Below, in pieces: positions 1-10,811 of a DNA stretch of 64,000 bases. Where the stretch lies: positions 202,501 to 266,500 of the forward strand of contig JAMPIV010010562.1 in the NCBI GenBank assembly GCA_024509875.1, in the 5' to 3' direction. The notes under the pieces are model-generated. The model was not told the origin of the DNA. It did not search any database and worked only from the letters and a program-made list of their open reading frames with translations. Source of the stretch: Oreohelix idahoensis (taxonomy: Eukaryota; Mollusca; Gastropoda; Stylommatophora; Oreohelicidae). A program made the position numbers and the translations under genes. Each line of letters opens with the position of its first letter. Position 1 is the stretch's first letter.

Positions 1-360
1 CGTAGCTCACAGAATCAGTCAGTTTCACAGTGTCTTGCTAGCGTTTTCTTGGCTGGTGACGGTATGTAAGGAGCCCTAAAAACTGTCCTTTTTATTGTTT
101 CTATTGGACCACTGCTGCTTCTTAACATTTATACATTGAATCTGCTATTACATCTCTTGGCAGTTTTATAACTGAAATGAGAGCTAGAAATTGCGAAGCG
201 AAGTCAGTTTTTGATGACGTAAGACAACTTGCTGGTCTTGTAAATACTCTCACATAAGAAAATTATAATGACGTATAAAGTCTTGACCAATGTGGGCCCT
301 GAAGCTCTCTGAAGAATTAAATAAAGAATTTGACTACTACTTCCTCATTATGTTTTAAAA
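1..360. other. No gene recognised; unique AT-rich DNA
   Basis: No long open frame, RNA gene or recognisable transposon fragment is visible. It leads directly into the minisatellite that starts near 361. Confidence 0.5.
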
Positions 361-1218
361 CTCAATTAATGCCAGGTTGTACATGTGGCTGATAGCTTTA
401 ATCATTTAACACAATTAATGCCAGGTTGTACATGTGGCTGCTAGCTTTAATCATTTAACACAATTAATGCCAGGTTGTACATGTGGCTGATAGCTTTAAT
501 CATTTAACACAATTAATGCCAGGCTGTACATGTGGCTGATAGCTTTAATCATTTAACACACAATTAATGCCAGGTTGTACATGTGGCTGATAGGCTAATC
601 ATTTAACACAATTAATGCCAGGTTGTACATGTGGCTGATAGTTTTAATCATTTAACACAATTAATGCCAGGTTGTACATGTGGCTGATAGCTTTAATCAT
701 TTAAAACACAATTAATGCCAGGTTGTAAATGTGGCTGATAGCCTTAATCATTTAAAACACAATTAATGCCAGGTTGTACATGTGGCTGATAGCCTTAATC
801 ATTTAAAACACAATTAATGCCAGGTTGTACATGTGGCTGATAGCCTTAATCATTTAAAACACAATTAATGCCAGGTTGTACATGTGGCTGATAGCCTTAA
901 TCATTTAAAACACAATTAATGACAGGTTGTACATGTGGATGATAGCCTTAATCATTTAAAACACAATTAATGCCAGGTTGTACATGTGGATGATAGCCTT
1001 AATCATTTAAAACACAATTAATGCCAGGTTGTACATGTGGCTGATAGCCTTAATCATTTAAAACACAATTAATGCCAGGTTGCACATGTGGATGATAGAT
1101 TTAATCATTTAAAACACAATTAATGCCAGGTTGTACATGTGGCTGATAGCCTAATCATTTAATACACAATTAATGCCAGGTTGTACATGTGGCTGATAGC
1201 CTTAATCATTTAAAACAC
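361..1218. repeat. Minisatellite, 49-52 bp unit, about 17 copies
   Basis: Head-to-tail copies carry the core AATTAATGCCAGGTTGTACA followed by TGTGGCTGATAG and TTTAATCATTTAA. The first units are 49 bp. From about 700 onward units are 51-52 bp because AAAACAC replaces AACAC. The last copy breaks off near 1218. Substitutions are scattered (for example GGCTGATAG to GGATGATAG in neighbouring copies), which suggests local unit-by-unit expansion. There are no unique spacers, so this is not a CRISPR array. Confidence 0.95.
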
Positions 1219-2864
1219 AATGCAACAGAAACCACCTTGGTAAAAGCATGCGCTTGTATGCATACTTCTTGCACGGTTGCCAATTTCGCTTGTTTGACGC
1301 CAAATTCCACAAATATGGCTATTTTCAATTGCTCCGAGTCAAAAAATTATTTTGGCTTTTTGGTGCTTGTGTGTATTTAATTACATCAAAGAAATACCAA
1401 ACACACCGATTGAATCTGATATACACTGCTGTGACGTATAATGGAAATAGAGCCTACAGTAATCTGACACTCTTTGTAATCTCTTAGCGTTATGATTTGC
1501 TAGCAAAACCACGCATTTTTTTCTACCTGTGTTTTACTTACACAAGCGTACTTTTCGTTCCACCTTTTTTCTGTGAACACGAGCAAACGCAATATTTAAA
1601 AACTGCATGACCTGTTAGTCATAACAGCTAGCGAATCAGGTTTGTTTACGTAGTTTTCTCACGCGAGCTTATCTGTCAATCGTACGATACCAGCCCCATC
1701 TAAGTACCAGAGCAACTCTGGGAAGGTTAAGGCAGCCGGTGTGATGCTGACCATATCACCCCTAGTGTGCCGATGGTCAAGAAAATATGGGCATAACACC
1801 ATATTCCCAATATGCTTCAATGGGCATGTAACGAGATCCTTTTTTTCATAATATACCTGAAAAACTGCACGTAAAAAACACAGAGTCTTTGAAGTCCACA
1901 AGGGGAGATCCAGAATTTTCCGGAGTGCGCTTTGATGTCGATTCACTATAAAAAATCTTCGAGAACCCCGTTACACGGATTTAAGTCTTTTGACTCTTGA
2001 GGTAGTTTGGATCCATGTTGAGAACCACTGCGCTTATTTCTTCACTGCTGCTATGCTTTGTTCATTTCGTTCAGCATCTCTTCTAACACTGTTACTGCAT
2101 GTGCTGTCACCTTGGTTTATCAATATGAAACTGGCCTGACCGCCAGGGATGGAAAAGTTTACCAAAGTTCTATTTCTACTTGTACTACTGTTCTGTCCAT
2201 CAATGATCTACTTTTATTCTACACTTCATCTACAGGTTAAATTTCTCACGTACTTGTTGTTCATAAAACCTCACAGTCCTCCAAAATTTCGAAATAACTG
2301 ACATCCCGTTCCTTACGAAAATATTTGTCACACACAAGAGAAGTATGAGAGCAATTACGGGTGGTAGATAATTAATCTGTAACCACAGACAAGCAACCAA
2401 ACAAGGCTGGTCCCAAAATCCGAGTGCTAACTCTCTTCAGACAATGCTCACTCTATAACATCTGAGAACCAACTGATTTAACCTAAACTTCTGATTTACT
2501 ACGACACCTTTTTCCGAACTATCTAGAACGCAATCTTTCCCTAATCGCAAACAGTTCATTCACTTTACGTGGAACACCACATTACTCAGCGACTTTCTAT
2601 ATTGACAATAGCACGCACTTGCTCTAAATGAATGACACTCTTGTCTCCATTATTTACCCATTCATGTTTCTCTGCGTTACTTCCACTTGATTAGAAACCG
2701 ATTCGATTACCTCCATAATCCCAAAAGCATCAGACTCCTCCCAGTTACATATACATTACAAGGTAGTCATTATTCTGAAATCCCCCGTTATCAGATATGG
2801 AAGGAGAACTAAAACCACATTAAGAAAAAAACAGGAGACACACACACACACAAGAGATAGGGTC
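1219..2864. other. No gene recognised
   Basis: Only short open frames occur. A 95-codon minus-strand frame (1659-1946) is open but matches no family I recognise. I see no LTR, terminal inverted repeat or RT motif. A short CA run (about 2837-2852) sits just before the LINE remnant. Confidence 0.4.
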
Positions 2865-4640
2865 AACATCTAAACATCTCGAACAAATTACCCAGGACAG
2901 GAAGGCTAAGCAAAAATTTGTTGTTGAATACATTTACGTCATAGAAGAAATAAAGACATTATCAAATCGGTCGCGGTTTGCACAAGGAAGAAGCTGTATC
3001 AAGAACAAAAATGGTGTAATATTACTTGATGAGAAAGACATATCAAACAGATGGGCAGAATACGTAAAAAGAATTATTCGAGGACAACAGAGGTAAAAAA
3101 CCATCACCAGATTCTAATGAAGGCCCAAACATTCTCAGATCAGAAGTAGAGAATGCCATTCATATGATACAAAAAGGAAAATCAGCAGGCATGGATAACA
3201 TAAAAATTGAAATGATAGAAGCTCTGGAGAGCTTTGGTATAGATACAATCACAGAAATATGCAACGATGTATACAATACAAGATATATACCACACGACAT
3301 GAAGACATCAGTTTTTATAACATTGCCCAAAAAACCAAATGCAACAGAATGTTCAGACTTCAGAACAACCAGCTTGATGAGTCATGCAATTAAGATACTG
3401 CTCAAAATCATACAGGAAAGAATAAAAAGTAAAGTAGACAGTGAAATCCAGGAAGAACAGTTTGGTTTTAGACGGAACAGTGGAACAACAGAGGCAATAT
3501 TTTGCCTAAGAATATTAGCAGAAAAATATACAGAGGTCCAAAAAAGTATGTATATGTGCTTCATTGACTATAAGAAGGCTTTTGACAGAGTCCATCATGA
3601 TAAAATAATTGAATGCCTCGAAGACATAGGTATTGATGGAAAAGATATAAGAATACTCAGTAACCTTTATTGGGAGCAAACTGCCATAGTAAGATCTGGA
3701 AGGAATTATTCACCATACATAGACATAAAAAGAGGTGTCAGACAAGGTTGTTTGCTGTCCCCCTGCCTATTTAATTTATACACCGAAAAAATTTTCAAAC
3801 AGATACAGGAAATACCAGGACTGAACATCAGTGGAAGGTCAATAAACAACCTTAGATATGCAGATGATACCGTGTTGTTAGCTGAAAGCGAACAGGAGTT
3901 ACAAGAACTAGTGAAGCAAGTGAACAGTATAAGTCATGAATATGGACTCGACATTAATATTGAGAAAACTAAAACTATGATAATTAGCAAAACAGACGAT
4001 AAACCCACATTAAAGATAAGAGTAAATGGGAAAATCCTGGAACAAGTCAAGAGCTACGTATATCTCGGTCATATAATAACAGAAGATGGCAGATGTGAAA
4101 CAGAAATCAAGAAGAGAATAGGAATGGCCAAAGCTACATTCAACAACATGAAACATATACTGACATCCAAACAGTTATCTCACAAATTAAAACTGAGAAT
4201 CATAAAGTGTTATATATATTCTGCATTTCTGTATGGTGCAGAAACATGGACGATGAATAAGCAGTTGGAAGAAAGAATTGAGGCTCTTGAAATGTGGATA
4301 TATAGAAGAATGGGGCGTATCTCATGGAAAGAGATGAAAACAAATAAGGAGGTTCTAGAAAATCTAGGTATGAAAAGAGAACTAATGAGGGAGGTCAAAG
4401 TTCGGCAGCTAAAATACTTTCGCCAAATAAAAAGGCATACCACCCTGCAAAAGACCATAACAGAAGGGAGAGTTGAAGGCAAACGTGCTAGGGGAAGACA
4501 GCGCTATAAGTGGGAAGACAACATCAAGAGATGGACAGGAAATACCTTCGTTGAGAAGATGGCAACTGATGATGATGATGATGACCTTATAGAAACTGAA
4601 AGCAATAAATATGTAATGTAGAAGCGACTTATAACAAATA
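2865..4640 (+). mobile_element. 5'-truncated non-LTR retrotransposon (LINE), RT part only
   Basis: The endonuclease half is missing and readable coding sequence starts near 2865, as in typical 5'-truncated LINE insertions. The frame is readable from about 2865 to 3068. It then shifts by one base in an A-run near 3067-3071 and continues as a long RT frame to the stop at 4621. A short 3' UTR ends in the 36-bp minisatellite at 4665. The RT carries FIDYKKAFD, GVRQGCLLSP and YADDTVLLA. The C-terminal WEDNIKRWTG box is common in endonuclease/RT-type LINEs of invertebrates. Clade assignment (RTE-like) is by motif only. Confidence 0.85.
3164..4621 (+). CDS. LINE reverse transcriptase (truncated, 485 codons open)
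   Basis: Reverse transcriptase of a non-LTR element; it would copy the element RNA at a nicked chromosomal target. The order is LPKKPNATECSDFR near the start of the RT fold, FGFRRNSGTTEAI, FIDYKKAFD (first catalytic Asp), GVRQGCLLSPCLF, YADDTVLLA (catalytic Asp pair), YLGHIITEDGR in the thumb, then a basic C-terminus with GKRARGRQRYKWEDNIK. The methionine at 3164 is not the original start: homologous coding continues upstream in another frame to about 2865, separated by a single-base insertion. The ORF ends in an Asp run. No endonuclease is present, so this copy cannot move by itself. Confidence 0.85.
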   Translation: MIQKGKSAGMDNIKIEMIEALESFGIDTITEICNDVYNTRYIPHDMKTSVFITLPKKPNATECSDFRTTSLMSHAIKILLKIIQERIKSKVDSEIQEEQFGFRRNSGTTEAIFCLRILAEKYTEVQKSMYMCFIDYKKAFDRVHHDKIIECLEDIGIDGKDIRILSNLYWEQTAIVRSGRNYSPYIDIKRGVRQGCLLSPCLFNLYTEKIFKQIQEIPGLNISGRSINNLRYADDTVLLAESEQELQELVKQVNSISHEYGLDINIEKTKTMIISKTDDKPTLKIRVNGKILEQVKSYVYLGHIITEDGRCETEIKKRIGMAKATFNNMKHILTSKQLSHKLKLRIIKCYIYSAFLYGAETWTMNKQLEERIEALEMWIYRRMGRISWKEMKTNKEVLENLGMKRELMREVKVRQLKYFRQIKRHTTLQKTITEGRVEGKRARGRQRYKWEDNIKRWTGNTFVEKMATDDDDDDLIETESNKYVM

Positions 4641-4664
4641 ATTAAGTTTGGGGCTCAGTTAGAA

Positions 4665-5430
4665 GAAGTTAGAAGATATGTAGTTATAAAGACATGTACT
4701 AGAAGTTAAAGATATGTAGCTGTATAGACATGTACCAGAAGTTAAAGATATGTAGCTGTATAGACATGTACCAGAAGTTAAAGATATGTTATTGTATAGA
4801 AATGTACTAGAAGTTAAAGATATGTAGTTGTATATACATGTACTAGAAGTTAAAGATATGTAGTTGTATAGACATGTACTAGAAGTTAAAGATATGTAGT
4901 TGTATAGACATGTACTAGAAGTTAAAGATATGTAGTTGTATATACATGTACTAGAAGTTAAAGATATGTAGTTGTATATACATGTACTAGAAGTTAAAGA
5001 TATGTAGTTGTATATACATGTACTAGAAGTTAAAGATATGTAGTTGTATAGACATGTACTAGAAGTTAAAGATATGTAGTTGTATAGACATGTACTAGAA
5101 GTTAAAGATATGTAGTTGTATAGACATGTACTAGAAGTTAAAGATATGTAGTTGTATAGACATGTACTAGAAGTTAAAGATATGTAGTTGTATAGACATG
5201 TACTAGAAGTTAAAGTAGAAGTTAAAGATATGTAGTTGTATATACATGTACTAGAAGTTAAAGATATGTAGTTGTATAGACATGTACTAGAAGTTAAAGA
5301 TATGTAGTTGTATAGACATGTACTAGAAGTTAAAGATATGTAGTTGTATAGACATGTACTAGAAGTTAAAGATATGTAGTTGTATAGACATGTACTAGAA
5401 GTTAAAGATATGTAGTTGTATAGACATGTA
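4665..5430. repeat. 36-bp minisatellite, about 21 copies, at the LINE 3' end
   Basis: The unit reads TAGAAGTTAAAGATATGTAG then TTGTATAGACATGTAC. It begins about 40 bp after the LINE stop codon, from the sequence GTTAGAAGAAGTTAGAAG. Copies differ by single bases (TATAGACATG versus TATATACATG). One extra 12-bp piece lies near 5212. Because 36 and 12 are multiples of three, a 265-codon frame stays open on the minus strand. I read that as a by-product, not a gene. Confidence 0.95.
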
Positions 5431-5456
5431 CTCCCTATCCCTTTGGCATCTAACAA

Positions 5457-7971
5457 AATAAAGGTAAGCGTAGCCTCGGGAGAGATTGATTCATAGGGGA
5501 GTAAAGTGTTAAAGAGTTCCCAATACTGGCTCCAGTATTATATGAGGTGGGAGTGACGAGTTCCCTTCCTCATTGTTTAACTCAAAAGCAGAGCCTGGTA
5601 GAAATTTACAGCTGGAGAGACTGGGGCGTGACGCTGCTAGGTTTCCATCCCGGAACCCGGTAACTTGTCATGGAATGCCGCCCCTTAGGTCTGTAGTAGT
5701 GGTCCACCAGTGATAAATACTGAAGTATCTAATATGGGTCTTCAAAGGTGTCTACTTTCGCCCAAGATTACTCTTGGCAGAGTTGTAGATAGAACGATAA
5801 TGATGCTTCCATCTCAAGGGAATGTCCACGAGATATTTTCAGAAGTCAAGAACAATGCTATATAAGGTAGAGCACTATTAACTTATTGATCCACCCCCTT
5901 TTGTCAAGAATAAAGGGATGGTTTTAGCCCGTTCAAGCCCATAGCTGGTGTAATCCAGCGAAATTTCTGTTTTAAGTATTTGACTGTATAAATGTAATTA
6001 GATGTACAAAAATATTAAAGATTGTAGAGCATGCATGCGCTCTCATATCAATAATAACTGAATCAACTATGAATTTGTAAAATAAGACATCTAACAAATT
6101 TAATAATCAATTAGTATGTAACAAATGTGAATTAATATGGATGATAGTGACTTTAGAGAGTTTTTAAAATGTCTTCACTGAGACTTAATTGGGGACTGGT
6201 GATTATTGTCCGTTGCTTTCGCCTGTACCCAAAAAACTTGTTGAGTACTGCAATGATTGGTTGTCAAGTCGTTTGTGATGAGGACTCTTCTCTAGAGACG
6301 TCTAGACGAAATTCATTCCTAATGTCAAGGTGGGTGTCTTCACACCGTGACCAGTCCAATGTAGGTAGTTGGTGTCGAATCCAGCTCTTGAATCACAAGG
6401 TAGTGGCACAACCCTTCCTTCAAACTGGTCTCTTGTACTAATAACCGTCTTGTAGCTTCGAACCACGAACTTTAGACAAAATAAAAAGAACAAATGCTTC
6501 TGCTAAGTACACTGTGGTCGGAAGATTAGCAGGCGCATTGTCTCGTTGTCCACCCACAAATGTTAGCCTCTCTGAATAATTAGAATTTTTGATAAAAAAG
6601 TATTGAATGTTAGTCATGAATATGATTAAAAATCACCTCATTATTCTGGTCATTTAAATAGAAAAATATATGCTTGGACATCGCGAGTGCAATAATTTAG
6701 CCTCAACTAACATTATAAAAGTAAATTTTTCTCACAAAATGGTACTATACACTTTATGCATATGGGATGTAATCATCACTCATCACTGCTCCCTTCGGAG
6801 TTTGAGTTTGCTCCTGCTTTCGCTTTACTTAGCGAACTGACATAAATCAAACACCAACGCTTATTATAGTGATGTATGAACATACTATTTTCATAAGTTG
6901 AGGTTGTCAGCCTCCTCTGCTTTGTATCAACACTTAGCAAGTACAAACATGTCAAATTCACATTTAAAAATTAATGTCTACACTAACCAAAAATTATCTT
7001 TTTTGGGAACACAATCTCCGGCCACAGATGTATAGACACAGCAACGTTGATGCGATGCTTCGCACACTGGTCTGGGTAATTTTATAATTCCTCTTATGAC
7101 TTGTGCTTTCGATTCCTTAAGTATCCAGTCTTTGTATTTTAAAATGCGGGTTCTCTTTTAAGTTAGAAAAACGCCTTAATACTTCGATCTTTCACTTATA
7201 ATTTTAGACTTCTTTGTCCGATCGTTCTCTCTGGCTCCGGGGAGTTGATACCTGACGTTCTTGAAAATGCAGTCTTAATTTTATTTCAGAATTTGTTAGA
7301 TTATGTCTCTCATTGTCCGCTCCCAGTCCCCTTGGTATTTCCAACAAACTTGCCAATGAGAACTAATATTTATTCCGGCTCTCAGTTTAGACCAATCCAA
7401 TCTCTTTAGAATTATGTTGGTTGGATTGTTAAATCATTACTATCCCCCCGCGTGTTTTAAAATTATCACTTTTACAAGATTACAACTCGTGACCTCTTTC
7501 AAAAATGACAGTAATATTTCCGATTCCATTATGCAAACTCACTAACACATCGGTATTTCCTGGCTAATACCTTTCTCACCATAATCTCCCCAATCGGCAT
7601 TATTGATAGAAGTATTACCTCATTATCACCTGGGCCTTCGCACATCTCTCAGACAGCTTTCCCAGATCAACAATCTGACTTTCTTTTTGTCGATCGTGCT
7701 ATACAACCTTGTGTCAACAGTGACCGTCTCTATCAAATGTTTTTAGAAGAATAGAGTGATAAAAGTATTAACAGCTGACCAGTCTAATTAGCCTTGTCAT
7801 GCTGCGATTCACATGGTGAAACGTAAATAAGTATAGGGAGTGGTCAGAGCAAAAAATGTATATGCAAGAAATATGCCAAAGAATAGGATGATCGGTGAGG
7901 AAAATGAAGAAATAAATGGTAATTCAGGAGAGAACAAAAGTTATATAATAGGACACAACTGATTTCGTGAC
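5457..7971. other. No gene recognised; contains one SINE-like core
   Basis: No coding region, LTR or TIR stands out across this stretch. The exception is a sequence at 5553-5640 resembling the core found in the LTRs of elements B and D. The 5-bp target-site copy GTGAC of element A is at 7967-7971. Confidence 0.4.
5553..5640 (+). repeat. SINE-like core sequence
   Basis: It shares GTGAC.AGT.CCCTTCCTC and TTTACAGCTGG, at similar spacing, with sequences in the LTRs of element D (43952-44062) and, more weakly, element B (21685-21785). The CCATTTACAGCTGG block resembles the conserved central domain of some marine-invertebrate SINEs. No tRNA head or tail was recognised here, so family assignment is open. 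Confidence 0.45.
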
Positions 7972-9406
7972 TGTTGCTGCTAAAAACTTGTCGCAACTTA
8001 TTCTGACCATGCATTCTGACTATAGTTAATTTTTTAATGCATGGGAAGGAACTCATGAAATTGTAGACACTTTTATTTCTACAGTCGTCTAATCTTGATA
8101 GCTATCGTCAAGAAGTTGTCTTATCTTGATAGCTAGGGTTGCCGATAGTTGTGTGAACGATTTTTGAGTCATGTCCATTTATGGAGCGCTCAGATCGCCA
8201 GTTCTTTGAAAACAGTTGGCAATCGCTATGTTTCTAGATTCATTTCCTTTTAAGGTAATGGGTCTTAAGCCGAACATTGTAGAACATTCTTCGTTTCGTA
8301 AATTGGCCTGAGTTGTATTCGATTCGCGTGTTCTGCGCATGTCCCTTTTTGTGGCGGCGTTTTAAACGATTTCCGCACAGGTCAGTCTGTGCTGAGAAGC
8401 TGTGAAGGCGAGACGTAGCTATGTGCTAGTCTTCGCTTAGTTTATTCAGGAAGGAGTCCTCATGATTGTTGTTCCTATCTTGAGATGATATATCTCTGTG
8501 TTATTCCTAATGCCTGGAGGCATATGTGATTATTCATTTTAATTCCTGATGAACAGGTAAATGAATCCTTTTTTGCTGAGTAACTTTATCGCCATCTTGT
8601 GATGTTGACTTTTGCTTAGCCTGCCTTATTCTAAAGTCTACGATATGACTAGTTTGCTCAGCTCACGATCCACTTAGATTGTCACGCATCGATTGATGCC
8701 TGTCCTACGGACTATTTGCTTCCTGAACTTGGTTGATGGATCTAGGTTTGATACCTTTGCTGTTTGCTGGACAATAGAGGACGATAATGTGGCGCTCAAA
8801 AGACATGCCTGTCTTGTTGAGGTCAAATCGAGGAGACCATATTTAATCTCCTAGTTGATATCTACTAGCTCTTATGGAAATTGGAAGTTTACTACCTGAC
8901 TACATGTACAGCGGGTTTACGATATCCTAAAAGGCAGATGATGCACATTATTTTGATGCTGTCTGCTGTGCCAGTTGAATTGTCTACATATGTAATAATG
9001 ACTGTTTGATCGTACCTATGATGTACCTGCTTGTTTATGTCTACACACTTCGTCATTGTGGCGTTTATAATAAATTATACAAAACCGTCACTAGCTGTTG
9101 CAAGCATCATTGACTTTTCACATCGTGAGTTAACGTGACGTCATTGTGTGGATTGCCTTGTTCGTAATGCTCACTGTCTGTATACACATCTACATCACAC
9201 TTAAACCAGACTACAGACACCAAGTTACTACGCCTCATCATCCCTGGTGTCTGAGGGTGGCACACTACTCCGCAAAGGCCAGGATTATCATACCTTGAGA
9301 GGAGCAGATGAATTACAACACCCTCAACGTTGTGTGGCAAATGCGACATCCTCCACAGAACATTTATCAACACATATAATACTTACGCAACATTTGTTAC
9401 GCAACA
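7972..9406 (+). repeat. Element A 5' LTR
   Basis: 1435 bp, the same length as the 3' copy at 16356-17790. It starts TGTTGC and ends GCAACA. An AATAAA at 9069-9074 is a plausible polyadenylation signal. Short open frames inside (for example 9107-9373 minus) recur in both LTRs and are not evidence of genes. A TGG-rich stretch just after the LTR (from about 9409) is the likely primer-binding site; I cannot name the tRNA. Confidence 0.95.
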
Positions 9407-10811
9407 TTTGGTGGCCATAAGCTGGTTTGTTCTGGTACCAGCATACTCGGGGTCCCTTACCCACTTCATTCAACAAGAATTCAACAAACTGCATTGTTCC
9501 AGAAATCAACATACAGCGATTTTTCAAGACATCTACATACAGAGTTATGGCAGTACCCGGCGTTGAGTCATACATTGCCAGTTGAAACGTGTTGCTGTCG
9601 TTTGTGAAGGTCAAGTGCCGATTGAATAAGAAGGCAAATTTCCGATTCAAGCAATTTACGGTTGAATAAGAAGGCCAAGTACCGATTCAAGCAATTAACG
9701 ATTGAATAAGAGGGTCAAGTGCCGTTAGTTACACTACCTGTACTGTTTAGAAGCTCAAGTACCATCGTCATGGCAGTTGAAGCAGTCCAGATGTACCATC
9801 ATCGTTGGATCTTCATTCCTTAGGACGCTGATTGTCATCTGTTTTTTCTGCTGTGGCTGACGTTTGGATACCAATAAGTTAAGTGGCCTGTTTGTTTGTG
9901 AACTGTGCCCTTATACTTCTACTGATTCTTCTGTGTTTCATCTCATTCTTTTGTTTACATGTTATATGTTTATGTGTTATTTGTATATTTATATTTATAT
10001 GTTTATGTTTCTGCGGGTTTTCGGTTGGGCGGAGTCTCCCTTAGATCATACCACGTGATAGAGGTCATCTATCGTGAGCGTTTTCTGTAGGGTGTGCAAA
10101 TTTCCGATACTGGAATTTGCAAAGCGACTTCTGTTGCTATTTTTGTTAGTTGTGATGACATGTTAGTATTGTTTTCGTTATTTTTCTGCATTCTTTAGTT
10201 TTGTTTTGATTTGTTTGTATTTGTTAGCCTCCTCTTTACTATAGTTTAGTTTCATACAACATTTTTGTTTATACACTGTGGAGTCATGTGTATTGTCTAA
10301 TATCCTCGTAGATATCATCACATTTTTTGTGATATTTCTTTAATTTTCGCTTTATTTTCTGTTGATTTCTACGAATGTTTTCGTATTGTTGCTAAATCTT
10401 TGTTATTGTTTACATTGTATTGTTTACATTGTATTGTTTACAGTGTAATGTTTACATTGTTATTGTTTACATTGTGATAGTGTTTACATAGTCATTGGTT
10501 ACACGTATAGTAGTTAATTCACACTTAATAGTGGGTTATGCTTATGCATTACTACTACACTGATGATTAATAAATGATGAATAGTATTGTGCACTATTGA
10601 ATGGGAATTGCACCTATGATCAAGAGTTGATTGATGATATTTCAAAAAAGGTCTATACACAAGTTCTTTGATATAAGACTTGTTTCCCACAGAGATTGGG
10701 ATGATAATATAGGTTTTGAGTAAACAAGTGCTTCATTTAAGACTTGTTATAATTAAATTTGAAATAAGATAATTAATTATTTCAGGTTGTGGACTCATAT
10801 TATTGCTCATC
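9407..10811 (+). promoter_or_regulatory. Element A untranslated leader with two hairpins
   Basis: About 1.4 kb without coding. It holds an imperfect repeat of TGTTTACATTGTAT (about 10405-10500). Two hairpins follow: 10659-10683 (ACAAGTTCTT...AAGACTTGT) and 10724-10747 (ACAAGTGCTT...AAGACTTGT). A splice-acceptor-like TTATTTCAG/GTT ends at 10785, 27 bases before the Gag ATG. Element B has the same arrangement, which suggests a conserved role in splicing, translation or RNA packaging (inference). Confidence 0.65.

Noticed and set aside
361..1218. CRISPR-like array
   Set aside because: Units are contiguous with no unique spacers, and the DNA is animal. It is a minisatellite.
4659..5456. 265-codon minus-strand open frame as a real repetitive protein
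   Set aside because: It is exactly a 36-bp minisatellite; unit length divisible by three keeps the frame open. No promoter or non-repeat coding around it.
9107..9373. 88-codon minus-strand frame (also 17491-17757) as a gene
   Set aside because: It lies in the element A LTRs, antisense, and recurs only through LTR duplication.
10803..10811. Start of element A Gag at 10803
   Set aside because: That start is a TTG; the first ATG is 10812 and aligns with Gag starts of elements B and C.
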